Assembly (NCBI GenBank): GCA_024223715.1
Contig: JAAEOA010000065.1
Span: 1 to 54,709, forward strand
Length of the DNA: 54,709 nt
Origin: a bacterium
GTDB lineage: Bacteria > Krumholzibacteriota > Krumholzibacteriia > LZORAL124-64-63
Direction of reading: 5' to 3'
Below, in pieces: positions 9,573 to 18,905 of this stretch. A program made the position numbers and the translations under genes. The notes under the pieces were generated by a model, which saw only the letters and a program-made list of their open reading frames with translations, did not search any database and had not been told where the DNA came from. Each line of letters starts with the position of its first letter. The first letter of the stretch is position 1.

Positions 9573-10019
9573 ATGAATAAACGCGTTCAAACTGCACTGG
9601 ATCTTTTTAACGAAAATAACACATGCTCCCAGGCAGTCTTATGTGCATATGCAGAGGATCTTGGCCTTAAAAAAGTTTTGGCTCTAAAAATAGCATGTCC
9701 CTTCGGTGGCGGAATAGGTTGCAGAGGTGATCTCTGTGGAGCATATACTGGAGCCTGTATGGTTATTGGTCTTAAACACGGACGAGTGAATCCGGAAGAT
9801 CAAGAAGCACGTGACCACACCGACCAGCTCGTCAATGAACTAACTGAAAAATTTAAAAACCAAAACGGAGGGAAATTACTATGTAATGACCTTCTTGGCT
9901 GTGATCGTAGTACTGCTGAGGGAGTGGAATTTGCCAAGGAAAATAATCTGCATGAAGTAGTTTGTGCAAAAGCCGTTTGCCGTGCGGTTGAAATTCTTGA
10001 AGAAATATTGGAAACATAA
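9573..10019 (+). CDS. C_GCAxxG_C_C family protein, putative redox/metal-binding
   Basis: A 148-residue cytoplasmic protein of the C-GCAxxG-C-C family, whose biochemical role is not firmly established; members are suspected to bind a metal cluster or do redox chemistry. The conserved cysteines are visible: N-T-C-S-Q-A near residue 18, A-C-P-F-G-G-G then G-C-R-G-D-L-C-G-A-Y-T-G-A in the middle, and C-N-D-L-L-G-C-D plus V-C-A-K-A-V-C in the C-terminal third. ATG 9573 is preceded by TGAGGA. A longer reading from TTG 9489 adds a stretch without family similarity and is not used. It stands alone between divergent and convergent neighbours. Confidence 0.82.
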   Translation: MNKRVQTALDLFNENNTCSQAVLCAYAEDLGLKKVLALKIACPFGGGIGCRGDLCGAYTGACMVIGLKHGRVNPEDQEARDHTDQLVNELTEKFKNQNGGKLLCNDLLGCDRSTAEGVEFAKENNLHEVVCAKAVCRAVEILEEILET

Positions 10020-10207
10020 ATTGTGAAATGGATGACTTTGATCTTCACCATCAAGGTTACCGATGCCAAAACCGCGCACTACAATCCGCGCGAGGGTTAC
10101 CTGGCCACGGGCTAAAGATGAAGCACCATGGCAATCGCCGTGGCTGGACACAGGGAGTTGAACTGGCTGGTCGCCCGGATCGCGCTACAATAAATCCCTG
10201 GTCCAGG

Positions 10208-11437
10208 TCAAATCATTCTCTGCAAAGTTACTTCCACATCATGTCGCACTCCATCGCGTTCAATTCCCAGGGTGATTTGCTTGCCGGGCCCACTACGGAG
10301 CAATTTACCGAATTGGTCATTGGAAACTTCGGACGAAGGTTGATGGTTGATTTTCACGATGATGTCGCCAGGTTCCAGTCCACCTAAGGAACCAGGTGAT
10401 CCCTCCAGGACGATGTCTATCTCATAAGTTCCGTTCCGCAGATTTGAGGATAATATTCCTGACATATTAGTATCGAAAAGTTCATCGAAATACCTGTTCG
10501 GTTTGAGGTAGAATAGATTCTGGCCGTAATCGAAAGTGATATCAAAACGTTTAAGGATTCCCGCTCCGATATTCCCGATATCAGAATTCTGCTGGGTGTA
10601 ATTTGTTTGGGTGGATGCATAGTTAACGATCACGTCGGCGAAATCATGGGACCCCAGTTTGATACTTTTGACCCGGCCGACATGTCCCATAATATCTTCG
10701 GTTGCACCGCGGCCGATGCGGGTAGCCAGGGTCTTCTCGGGCAGGACCAAGGTTGTAGAACTTTCAGGATCCAGAAGCAGGGTTGTACCGTTTCCAATAT
10801 CAATAATAGATGTCAACTGCAGTTCCTGGTTGTTGTACTGAACGACCGTGCATTCGGTGGTAATAAACCCACCGCTGCGCTTGAGGGGGAGGACTTCGGC
10901 TTCAGGGTCCGGCTTGAAATACGCGGGGTCCTGAAGGGTCAATACCTGATCGTCGTAATCGATTGTCACAATGTAGTTACCAAATATCGATTTGCCGATG
11001 ACCGCGTCAGCATGAAGGCGAGGTTGATCTGTCCGGGGCATGGCGATGACCATTTGATCAATAAGTTTTAGAGAACCAATTTCGATGATACCGTTGGTAG
11101 CCATGTCGGACTCCACCGGGTCACCGCTGGCTCCCATAATGGCCACCTTTTGGGCAAAATCTACATTCAGGTCAGGGATATCTCGTTCACCGGTGAGAAG
11201 AATACCTTCCACTGGCATTCCCGTGTCCAGGATTGCCGAGACAGGAGCGTCTCCAACTTTAATTTGAAGGAGGATGTGGTTGCCGACCAGGGTAATCGGG
11301 AGCGTAATCTCTCCATCCTGGGCTGGGTTGTTGCCGGACGGGGTCGTGGCCCGGCATGGTACCGGGCCAGCGAGTCCGAGGCATAAGCAAGTGGTCAGAA
11401 ACAAAAATATGATTTGGAAGGGCGTCTTGAGTTTCAT
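10208..11437 (-). CDS. Exported retropepsin-like aspartyl protease with C-terminal PDZ domain
   Basis: A 409-residue exported protein with a signal peptide (about residues 1-29). Two tandem retropepsin-like lobes are visible. The first has a clear A-I-L-D-T-G (Asp71-Thr-Gly). The second has I-I-D-I-G-N-G (Asp213), with the usual Thr replaced by Ile. A two-lobed single chain could form an active pepsin-like site, but the altered second motif makes activity uncertain. Residues about 320-400 form a PDZ domain (G-S-L-G-G-L-E-P-G-D-I-I-V-K-I-N). The arrangement matches the aspartyl protease/PDZ proteins common in Bacteroidota-like genomes. Start ATG 11437 has AGGAC about seven bases upstream; an in-frame earlier codon (11491) would bury the signal peptide. 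Confidence 0.82.
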   Translation of the reverse strand: MKLKTPFQIIFLFLTTCLCLGLAGPVPCRATTPSGNNPAQDGEITLPITLVGNHILLQIKVGDAPVSAILDTGMPVEGILLTGERDIPDLNVDFAQKVAIMGASGDPVESDMATNGIIEIGSLKLIDQMVIAMPRTDQPRLHADAVIGKSIFGNYIVTIDYDDQVLTLQDPAYFKPDPEAEVLPLKRSGGFITTECTVVQYNNQELQLTSIIDIGNGTTLLLDPESSTTLVLPEKTLATRIGRGATEDIMGHVGRVKSIKLGSHDFADVIVNYASTQTNYTQQNSDIGNIGAGILKRFDITFDYGQNLFYLKPNRYFDELFDTNMSGILSSNLRNGTYEIDIVLEGSPGSLGGLEPGDIIVKINHQPSSEVSNDQFGKLLRSGPGKQITLGIERDGVRHDVEVTLQRMI

Positions 11438-11649
11438 TTCATCTGTCCTTTTTAAAAAAAGCTCATTCGCGAGGATAAAAAACCATTTCACAATTCAAAG
11501 GCTGTGCGGTGCTACGAAAAACAAACAATGATGTTTCAATAAAACACCAGGGATGGGAACTTGCTGTATGGTGTTATCATCATTGTAGAGAGAATCCAAA
11601 GTATCGGGATTTTACGAAAATATCGAACCGGCAGGCGGACGGTTCTTGT

Positions 11650-11688
11650 GGACCTGTTCGAACAGGGGCAAAGCCCGGGAACAGGTCC
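11650..11688 (-). other. Inverted repeat downstream of the DUF5916-type gene
   Basis: GGACCTGTTC (11650-11659) and GAACAGGTCC (11679-11688) form a perfect 10-bp stem around a 19-nt loop. It lies 15-53 bp after the stop of the leftward gene at 11703. No T-run follows on either strand, so it may be an mRNA 3' end stabiliser or a Rho-associated site rather than a simple intrinsic terminator. Confidence 0.45.
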
Positions 11689-11702
11689 AGGCATTTCATC
11701 AA

Positions 11703-13934
11703 TCAAATCCGGAACAAATACTGGAACTTCACGAAGTATTGCCGGGCCGAAAGCTGCCAGGATACTTCAGGGTTGTTATTGGGAGAAAACAACTGGTAAT
11801 CACGTGATGAACCGATGTAAAAGATTGAAAAAGGATTAAGCTGGTAAGTGAGCAATGGATCGGCTTCCCAGGTTTCCGAAAAACGGTTGTATTGCAGAAC
11901 AAGTCGGGTCGAAAGCTCTCTTGAAATCTGTAGACTAATCTTGGTCCGGGTAATGAAGCCATCAAAGTAGGTTTCGTCTCCTTCAAGAGAACGATTTCTG
12001 GAGTTGTTGAAGCGGGTTTCAACCAAAAGCCGGTCCCAGGGGCGCAAATCAACCCAAACCCCTGAATCGGTTTGCCGGCCAACAACCATTCCCTCGTAAT
12101 AGATACGATTGCTGTAATTCAGGTACCCGCCAAAATGAATCCGTTCTGAGGGCGTAGTACGAAAACAGACATGGTGTGACCACAAATTATTGAATCTCTT
12201 TCCCTGGAAAACCTCTGACGATTTTTCATACCGGGGATGAAATCCAGTCTGGGCCCATCGGAAGCTGGAGTCAAAATCGATTCTTATCAGATCGTCTTTT
12301 CTCAATCCGTCATAGTTCCAGCTGCGTTGGGCAAAGAAACTGGGCAGGATATTCTCCAGCACAGGGCTGTCATCAAAACGAAAATTGTATTGGGTTCGAA
12401 AGGACCCGCTGCGTTGGCTGTTAAAGGTCTCAAAACCGTTCTCCGCCCTGAATGTTGGGCTGCGGTCCCAATAATCGAAATCGAAAGACCAGTTGCGACT
12501 ATCCCGTTCGAAGCTTGCATACAGCCCATGGCCGCTGAACGATTCTCCGTCAAAACCCTGTGTATATTTTCCGTTGTCGAAGGTCTCATTGTGGAAGTCG
12601 GCTGTTAGAAGAGAGTCTTCGGGTTCTGTAGTGAAGCTATGTAAATATTGGAATTCCAATTGGTGGTTCCGGTCGATCCGGATGCGGCTGTCCACTCCAA
12701 AAAGTGATCCCGAACCGCCCTCATCGTACCGTCGGTCTGTTCCGACAACACCAATGGATGACTGGTCGCCAATTTCATATTTTGCCCGAAAGATGTTCGA
12801 TAAACTTTCACCGTTTTGGACAAACCGACTGTTGTCTTCCAAAGGAATAATAATAGCAGTGTTGCGGTCCAGGGCAGACAATACGGCAAAGCTGGTTTGG
12901 CCGGACCGACCTGTAATCTTACCGGCAACAGTGGGGTCATTAATGGACCGGGTGTAAACGGCGTTAAACCAGGTACTAAAAAGATCACTGCCTTCCATGA
13001 AGAAGGGACGCTTTTCCGGATAGAACAGAGCGTAACGGGAATTAACATCAATCTGGGCAGCATCGCTTTCCACCTGGCTGAAATCCGGCCGAATCGTGCC
13101 TTCGAGAGTAATGTTGGAAGAAAGTCCATATTTGGCGGTGAATGAACCTCTGGTAACAACGGAACCGTTGTCGAAGTCCCCAGCTTCATTGCGGGACCCC
13201 GCCTGGTGGCTGACTATTGCAGGCAGCAATTCCAAACCCTTGGCCGGAGTCAGATTATTCAGACCACGCATTGTTCCCCACTGACATGGCCAGCAGGATT
13301 CGTCGCGATCGTAAGCGGCCCATGACATTTGATAGCGAACATCGCGGGAACGGTTGCGCCAGAAATCAACTTTCCAAATCTGTTCAGGCTGGTCCGGGAA
13401 ACGAAGGCTGCTGAAAGGAATGGCGAACTCCACTTCCCAGCCCTGATCAGTTATCCTTCCGGCGGTTTGGTAGATCAGATCATAACTCATATCCTCGCCG
13501 TTACCGGCGGAAAAGAAAAGGTCACCCTGAATACCATAGGGATTGGCACCAATCTCGAAAGCAGTGGCTCCATCGCCGTAGGTGTCGAGGCAAACCAGGA
13601 CGTTATCGTCCTGGAAAATTCTGTCGCGCTTGCAGAATGAAGCTCGAATGCTGGCTGGGTCATCGTAGCAGATGAAACTGATGTAAAGATTGTCAGCATC
13701 ATAAGTAATCATAGCCTTGGTATCCACCGGAGGCTGAATTTGGTCTCCGGGATTATGTTCGGCAAAGTTTGAAGCAACTGCGGCTGAACTCCATTCCCCT
13801 TCTTCCACTACGCCGTCGATGGTGATTTTACCTGAGGTTGGCTTAATATCCAGTTGGGGGCTGTATACGGGAGTGAATTCAGCATTGGCACAGGTAGCCG
13901 AGAACAAAAACACCAATATTATCCAGCGGGTCAT
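11703..13934 (-). CDS. DUF5916-type outer-membrane protein with N-terminal CBM9-like domain
   Basis: A 743-residue exported protein. The signal peptide ends near residue 18 (A-N-A). Residues about 35-215 look like a carbohydrate-binding family 9-type beta-sandwich (K-I-T-I-D-G-V-V-E-E-G-E-W, Y-D-A-D-N-L-Y-I-S-F, W-E-V-E-F-A-I-P-F-S-S-L-R-F). The rest fits the DUF5916 pattern: alternating amphipathic strands, F-Y-P-E-K-R-P-F-F-M-E-G, and a final strand ending in Phe-Arg-Ile as in outer-membrane beta-barrels. Its likely role is a surface carbohydrate-sensing or transport barrel; substrate unknown. The start ATG 13934 follows AAGGA. It is divergent from the beta-helix gene and 265 bp upstream of the retropepsin-like gene on the same strand. 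Confidence 0.82.
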   Translation of the reverse strand: MTRWIILVFLFSATCANAEFTPVYSPQLDIKPTSGKITIDGVVEEGEWSSAAVASNFAEHNPGDQIQPPVDTKAMITYDADNLYISFICYDDPASIRASFCKRDRIFQDDNVLVCLDTYGDGATAFEIGANPYGIQGDLFFSAGNGEDMSYDLIYQTAGRITDQGWEVEFAIPFSSLRFPDQPEQIWKVDFWRNRSRDVRYQMSWAAYDRDESCWPCQWGTMRGLNNLTPAKGLELLPAIVSHQAGSRNEAGDFDNGSVVTRGSFTAKYGLSSNITLEGTIRPDFSQVESDAAQIDVNSRYALFYPEKRPFFMEGSDLFSTWFNAVYTRSINDPTVAGKITGRSGQTSFAVLSALDRNTAIIIPLEDNSRFVQNGESLSNIFRAKYEIGDQSSIGVVGTDRRYDEGGSGSLFGVDSRIRIDRNHQLEFQYLHSFTTEPEDSLLTADFHNETFDNGKYTQGFDGESFSGHGLYASFERDSRNWSFDFDYWDRSPTFRAENGFETFNSQRSGSFRTQYNFRFDDSPVLENILPSFFAQRSWNYDGLRKDDLIRIDFDSSFRWAQTGFHPRYEKSSEVFQGKRFNNLWSHHVCFRTTPSERIHFGGYLNYSNRIYYEGMVVGRQTDSGVWVDLRPWDRLLVETRFNNSRNRSLEGDETYFDGFITRTKISLQISRELSTRLVLQYNRFSETWEADPLLTYQLNPFSIFYIGSSRDYQLFSPNNNPEVSWQLSARQYFVKFQYLFRI

Positions 13935-14460
13935 GATGAATTCCTTTTTGCAAGCAGTCAGGGCTTACGAATTCCTTGTGAGATAGTTTTTAACCAGCTT
14001 GAAGTACGAGATTTTTTCCACGGTGTTGCAGAATAACCGACTATTTAGTTCCGAATGGGGATTGCTTCCAATTGCTTGAGGGTCTTTCCATTTGATTCGG
14101 GAATGAACGGATGGAAAATTGAAGGCCAGGGATGAAAAAACACCCAATATTAATAGGCGCCTGCCAGTCAAAGGTCGAAAACCTGCCAGTGCATCGGTGG
14201 CCGCGGTGGCCTGAAAAACAAGAGAGTGGTCGCCAGGAAAACGCCAGGAGAATTCAATTTATGATGAGGCTGATTGTTGGTCATTTGGGTGTAGATGATT
14301 GATGTTACACACCTTTACATCGCCAGAAATTTTTTGTCCAATAATCTAGCCTCCTTGCTTTCAAATATTCCCATTCAGGGGGTTGCCGGTCGGCCTGTTT
14401 TGTCTTGTATTGTGAAGTTCGACCTCGCTCTCAGTCTCATTCCAATGAAAGGGGCCTGAA
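13935..14460 (+). other. Long divergent intergenic region between DUF5916-type and beta-helix genes
   Basis: This 526-bp stretch has no convincing gene on either strand; a 68-codon frame at 13965-14171 (minus) begins hydrophobically but has no ribosome site. It must hold promoters for both flanking genes. One weak rightward candidate is TTGCCG-N17-TGTATT about 70 bp before 14461. Confidence 0.4.
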
Positions 14461-17400
14461 ATGCGCACCCTCTGGAATTATCAGCCCACCATCTTCCCCG
14501 CTGTTCTGCGCATCTTCGCCACCACATTCTTCACCACAATTGTGCCATTATTTGTCCTGGCGTGTTTTGCCGGGCTTGCTTTGGCAACAGACCATTCAGG
14601 AACCATTTCCGCCAACGAAACCTGGTTGGCAGCTGACAACCCGCACAATGTCCTAAACTCAGTCACTGTCAACGCCGGCATTACCCTAACGATTGAGGAT
14701 GGCGCAGAAGTATTTTTTGACGCCAATCGAAGTCTAACTATCCGGGGAACGCTGTCGGCCATCGGTACCCCCGGCACTGGTATTCTCTTCACCCAGAACA
14801 CCATCTCAAACTGGTATGGTTTATCTTTCCAGGGAGGTGGTGGTGGAGTTCTTGAAAACAGTAGTATTGAACATGGATCCTATGGAATTGTCCTCAATAC
14901 ATCCGGCACGGTAAGTGTTGAAAACTCCACTATTCGAGATGGCAATTACGGGATCAACGCCACTAATGGCACCCTGGAATTCACCAATGTTCTGGTAACC
15001 GGAAACACATCGTACGGTTTCTATGGAAATGATGTGCAACCCACCCTGCTGGATGCCAATACCATTTTCGAAAACAGTGCGACCGGTGTTTATCTGACAA
15101 ATATTCCTTCTCTGAGTTTCACTTCGCCGGTGACGATCCGCAATACCACAACCACTGGATTGCAAATCAATCTTTGCGAAGGACCTGCCATAAACAACAT
15201 TACATTTGAAAACAACACAGGCACTTACGGCGCTATTTACTTGCAAAACTGCGATGAGTTCACTCTTGGAGCAGGAAACTCCATCGGCGGTACCGGAGTG
15301 GAAGCATCGTGGCCAGTGACCATCACTGCCGGATCTTATCCCGGCACATCCTGTGTGATTCCAACCTCAGGAAACGCCAACAATGAAATCCAGGTTTATG
15401 GCGGATCGAGCGATCGCATCGGCACCTGGAATCTTTTTGCCGGCCTGAACTATCTGGTCTCCAACTCCCCGACCATTGCTGCCGGTGGCCAACTAACTAT
15501 TGTTGATGGTGTCCAGGTTGATTTTGCCGGCAATCGCAATCTCACTATTAGAGGCACGCTGATTGCCATCGGCACCCCCGGCACAGGAATCCTCTTTACT
15601 CAAAGCACTACCGCAGCCTGGCACAGTTTATCATTCCAGGGTGGTGGAGGAGGAACCCTTGAAAACTGTATCATTGAACATGCCACTTATGGCCTGTATA
15701 TGAATACATCGGCCACCGTAGCTGTGGAAAATTCCCTAATTCACCAGGGCAATCATGGAGCCAATGTCAGTAACGGTTCCCTGGAATTATCCAATGTACA
15801 ATTTTCAGATCATTCAACCTACGGCTATTATGGCAACGGAGTGGAACCCGTTTTCCTGGATGCCAACACCGTGTTCGAGAACTGCCCAACGGGTGTTTAT
15901 TTGACCAATATTCCTTCTCTTGATTTCTCTTCACCAGTGACTATTCGCAATACCACCACCGCTGGATTACAGATCAATCTTTGCGACAATCCTCTGGTTA
16001 ATAATGTTACTTTGGAGAACAACACAGGCACCTATGGAGCGGTCTATTTTCAAAACTGTGGTGAATTCACGCTTGGTTCCGGCAACTCCATTGGAGGAGC
16101 AGGTGTTGGGGCCTCATGGCCTGTGACTATAACCTCCGGATCCTACCCAGGCTCCACCAGCAGTATCCCAACAACAGGTAATGCCAATAACGACATCCAG
16201 GTCTATGGTGGAGCCAGCCCTCGCCAGGGAACGTGGCCGCTTTTTCCTGATTTGAAATACGTTGTAAACAACAACCCAACCATATCTGCAGGAGGCCAAT
16301 TGACTATTGACGATGGGGTTGAGGTTAATTTTGGGGCCAATCGAAATTTGACCATTCGGGGTATTCTCACGGCTATTGGCAGCCCCGGCGGGGGCATTGT
16401 TTTTACTCAAAACACAGCTTCAAACTGGAGTGGTCTGAGCTTCCTGGCAGGCGGTAGCGGGATCATTGAAAACTGCCTCATCGAAAATGCAACATATGGC
16501 CTGACGGTCAATACATCCAACACTGTGTCGGTTGAAAACACTACTATTACCGATGGTAACTATGGGCTGCACGCATCTGCCGGTACTCTGGAACTGAGCA
16601 ACGTTATGGTGACAGGCTGTTCCACTTATGGCTTCTATGGCAACGGCATGCAACCCACCTTCATGGATGCGGCCACCGTCTTCGAAGATTGCCCGACGGG
16701 TGTTTATCTGGCCAATATATCATCCCTGAACTTCTCTTCTCCAGTCACCATACGCAACACCACCACAGCCGGATTGCAGATTAATAACTGTAATCAACCC
16801 CAGGTGGACAACATCACTTTGGAAGACAACACCGGCTTGTATGGTGCCATCTACCTGCAAAATTGCGGGGATTTTTACCTTGGTGCAGGCAATACCATTG
16901 GCGGTGCTGGCCTGGAATGTTCCTGGCCGGTGACGATCACTGCCGGATCCTATCCGGAAGCCAGTTGTGTCATACCCGTTTCCGGCAATTCACGCAACAA
17001 CATTCAGGTTTATGGTGGTGCCAGCGACCATTCAGGAACCTGGCCACTTTTCACCGACCGGGACTATATCATTTCCAACTCACCAACTATTTCAGCTGGT
17101 GGTCAGCTGATTATTGAAGACGCAGTGCAAGTGTATTTTGCCGCCAATAGAAATATCACCGTGCGTGGCTCGCTCGTGGCCATCGGCACCCCAGGCACAG
17201 GGATTTTGTTCACCCAGGATACGGCCACTGCATGGGCGGGGTTGTCATTCCAGTCGGGTGGTTATGGATCTCTGGAGAACTGCGTCATTGAACATGCAAC
17301 CTATGGGTTAACCGTAAATACATCCGGAACCGTTGCAGTGGCTAACTCAATCATTCGGGATGGAAATTATGGTGTCCACGCAACCAATGGTGATCTGGAA

Positions 17401-18816
17401 ATGAGTAGCGTTCTGGTGACTGGTAATTCCTCCTATGGCTTCTATGGGAACACCGTACAGCCCATATTTTTGGATGCTGACACTGTGTTCGAGGATTGCC
17501 CTACAGGAGTGTATCTGAACAATATTCCCTCTCTGGAATTCTCCGCACCGGTTACGATTTCCCATACAACCACTGTCGGACTGCATCTGAATATTTGCGA
17601 TGACCCTCTAGTCAATAATGTTCTATTTGAGGAGAACACCGGACTGCAAGGGGCTCTATATTTCCAAAACTGCGGTGATATCGACTTGGGGGCCGGAAAC
17701 TCCATTGGCGGCACCGGAGTGGAAGCCTCCTGGCCGGTAACAATCACTGCCGGTTCCTATCTCGACCCCAGCTGTGTGATTCCAATTGCAGGCAATGTTA
17801 ACAACGACATTCAAGTCTATGGAGGGAACAGTGACCGCACGGGCATCTGGCGGCAATTCAGCCACCTGGATTATGTTGTTACCACTTCGCCAACCATTGC
17901 TGCAGGGGGTCAACTCTCCATCGAAGAAGGAGTGACCGTAAAATTTGGAGCCAACCGAAATATCACCGTGCGCGGCATTCTTTCAGCCGTGGGAACACCC
18001 ATCGGTCGTATTCAATTTATTCAAAATACGGCTTCTGATTGGTCCGGACTTTCTTTCCCGGGTGGTGGTGGCGGCACCATTGAATATTGCACCATCGAAG
18101 ATGCAACCTACGGTATCAGCGCCAACACCACCGGCACTGTTTCCGTTTCCAACACCATAATTCGTGAGGGTAATTATGGGGTTTATGCCACCAACGGGAA
18201 TCTGTCTTTCCTGCACTCCATTATCCAGGATAACTCGGGTTACGGGTTTTACGTCACCAACGCCATTCTTCAGTTTGGTTCCAATGACACTGAGTGGAAC
18301 GACATTTTCGGCAATGGAACAGGGCAAGCCGGACGCAATTATCGCAATGGTCCCAACGACGTCAGCGTGCCTTGGGTGTATTGGGGCACCGATAATCAAA
18401 CTACCATTGAATATTCCATCTGGCATGAAGCGGACGATGCGGCCCTTGGCTTGGTTACCTACCTTCCGTATGCTTCAGAAGAACATGACCCTCTTTCACC
18501 TGTGGACGAGTTTGAAGTACCTGAGCTGCAAATTCCCAGAACCACCGCTATTTTCCAAAACTACCCCAACCCCTTTAACCCAGCAACAATGATCAACTTC
18601 GACTTGAACCGAAGCACGCCTGTGAAAATTCAGGTGTTTGATATTTCCGGAAGATGGGTGGCCGACTTAGTGGATCGTGCCATGCCAGCCGGTCATCACG
18701 TGATTGCCTGGAATGGCCAGGATGACCAAGGCCGGGGAGTTTCGTCAGGTGTGTATCTCTATCAATTCCTGGCTGGGGATATAAATAAAACCATGCGCAT
18801 GGTTCTTGTTCGCTGA
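14461..18816 (+). CDS. Secreted right-handed beta-helix protein made of 269-residue units, with sorting module
   Basis: A 1451-residue exported protein, probably a surface adhesin or polysaccharide-binding/-cleaving protein. The signal peptide is long, with its hydrophobic core at about residues 25-43 (P-L-F-V-L-A-C-F-A-G-L-A-L-A). The body has short strand-turn repeats rich in N, G, T and S (L-E-N-C-x-I-E-H-A-T-Y-G, S-V-E-N-T-T-I), characteristic of parallel beta-helices. A higher-order unit of 269 residues occurs four times in full plus a partial fifth, with landmarks N-R-x-L/I-T-I/V-R-G at nucleotides 14725, 15532, 16339, 17146 and 17953. The C-terminus is a complete FlgD-like sorting module (N-Y-P-N-P-F-N-P to M-V-L-V-R). 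No catalytic motif of a known lyase is obvious. AAGGGG precedes the ATG. Confidence 0.88.
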   Translation: MRTLWNYQPTIFPAVLRIFATTFFTTIVPLFVLACFAGLALATDHSGTISANETWLAADNPHNVLNSVTVNAGITLTIEDGAEVFFDANRSLTIRGTLSAIGTPGTGILFTQNTISNWYGLSFQGGGGGVLENSSIEHGSYGIVLNTSGTVSVENSTIRDGNYGINATNGTLEFTNVLVTGNTSYGFYGNDVQPTLLDANTIFENSATGVYLTNIPSLSFTSPVTIRNTTTTGLQINLCEGPAINNITFENNTGTYGAIYLQNCDEFTLGAGNSIGGTGVEASWPVTITAGSYPGTSCVIPTSGNANNEIQVYGGSSDRIGTWNLFAGLNYLVSNSPTIAAGGQLTIVDGVQVDFAGNRNLTIRGTLIAIGTPGTGILFTQSTTAAWHSLSFQGGGGGTLENCIIEHATYGLYMNTSATVAVENSLIHQGNHGANVSNGSLELSNVQFSDHSTYGYYGNGVEPVFLDANTVFENCPTGVYLTNIPSLDFSSPVTIRNTTTAGLQINLCDNPLVNNVTLENNTGTYGAVYFQNCGEFTLGSGNSIGGAGVGASWPVTITSGSYPGSTSSIPTTGNANNDIQVYGGASPRQGTWPLFPDLKYVVNNNPTISAGGQLTIDDGVEVNFGANRNLTIRGILTAIGSPGGGIVFTQNTASNWSGLSFLAGGSGIIENCLIENATYGLTVNTSNTVSVENTTITDGNYGLHASAGTLELSNVMVTGCSTYGFYGNGMQPTFMDAATVFEDCPTGVYLANISSLNFSSPVTIRNTTTAGLQINNCNQPQVDNITLEDNTGLYGAIYLQNCGDFYLGAGNTIGGAGLECSWPVTITAGSYPEASCVIPVSGNSRNNIQVYGGASDHSGTWPLFTDRDYIISNSPTISAGGQLIIEDAVQVYFAANRNITVRGSLVAIGTPGTGILFTQDTATAWAGLSFQSGGYGSLENCVIEHATYGLTVNTSGTVAVANSIIRDGNYGVHATNGDLEMSSVLVTGNSSYGFYGNTVQPIFLDADTVFEDCPTGVYLNNIPSLEFSAPVTISHTTTVGLHLNICDDPLVNNVLFEENTGLQGALYFQNCGDIDLGAGNSIGGTGVEASWPVTITAGSYLDPSCVIPIAGNVNNDIQVYGGNSDRTGIWRQFSHLDYVVTTSPTIAAGGQLSIEEGVTVKFGANRNITVRGILSAVGTPIGRIQFIQNTASDWSGLSFPGGGGGTIEYCTIEDATYGISANTTGTVSVSNTIIREGNYGVYATNGNLSFLHSIIQDNSGYGFYVTNAILQFGSNDTEWNDIFGNGTGQAGRNYRNGPNDVSVPWVYWGTDNQTTIEYSIWHEADDAALGLVTYLPYASEEHDPLSPVDEFEVPELQIPRTTAIFQNYPNPFNPATMINFDLNRSTPVKIQVFDISGRWVADLVDRAMPAGHHVIAWNGQDDQGRGVSSGVYLYQFLAGDINKTMRMVLVR
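14725..18280 (+). repeat. Long-period coding repeat: 807 nt (269 codons), four full units plus a partial one
   Basis: The codon for Asn in N-R-x-L/I-T falls at 14725, 15532, 16339, 17146 and 17953, so the spacing is exactly 807 nt four times running. The units are diverged at nucleotide level but keep their length with no net insertion or deletion. The fifth unit stops after about 330 nt and runs into the sorting region. Confidence 0.9.
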
Positions 18817-18829
18817 TTGACAATTAAAA

Positions 18830-18863
18830 AGCCCGCTTTGCCGATGGTTTGGCAGAGCGGGCT
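18830..18863. terminator. Hairpin after the beta-helix gene
   Basis: AGCCCGCTTTGCC pairs with GGCAGAGCGGGCT (one mismatch) around GATGGTTT, 14 bp after the stop. The T-run needed for an intrinsic terminator is on the minus-strand side (AAAAA before the stem on plus), so termination of rightward transcripts may rely on the hairpin alone. Confidence 0.6.
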
Positions 18864-18905
18864 GAAAACGACTTCCTGTTGAATCCGCGGCCAACAATTC
18901 ACTGG

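Noticed and set aside
13965..14171. 68-codon minus-strand frame with a hydrophobic start
   Set aside because: No ribosome site, composition like non-coding sequence, and it sits in the expected divergent promoter region.
14725..18280. Long regular repeats as a possible CRISPR-like or satellite array
   Set aside because: The period is 269 codons in one open reading frame with divergent units; it is a protein repeat.
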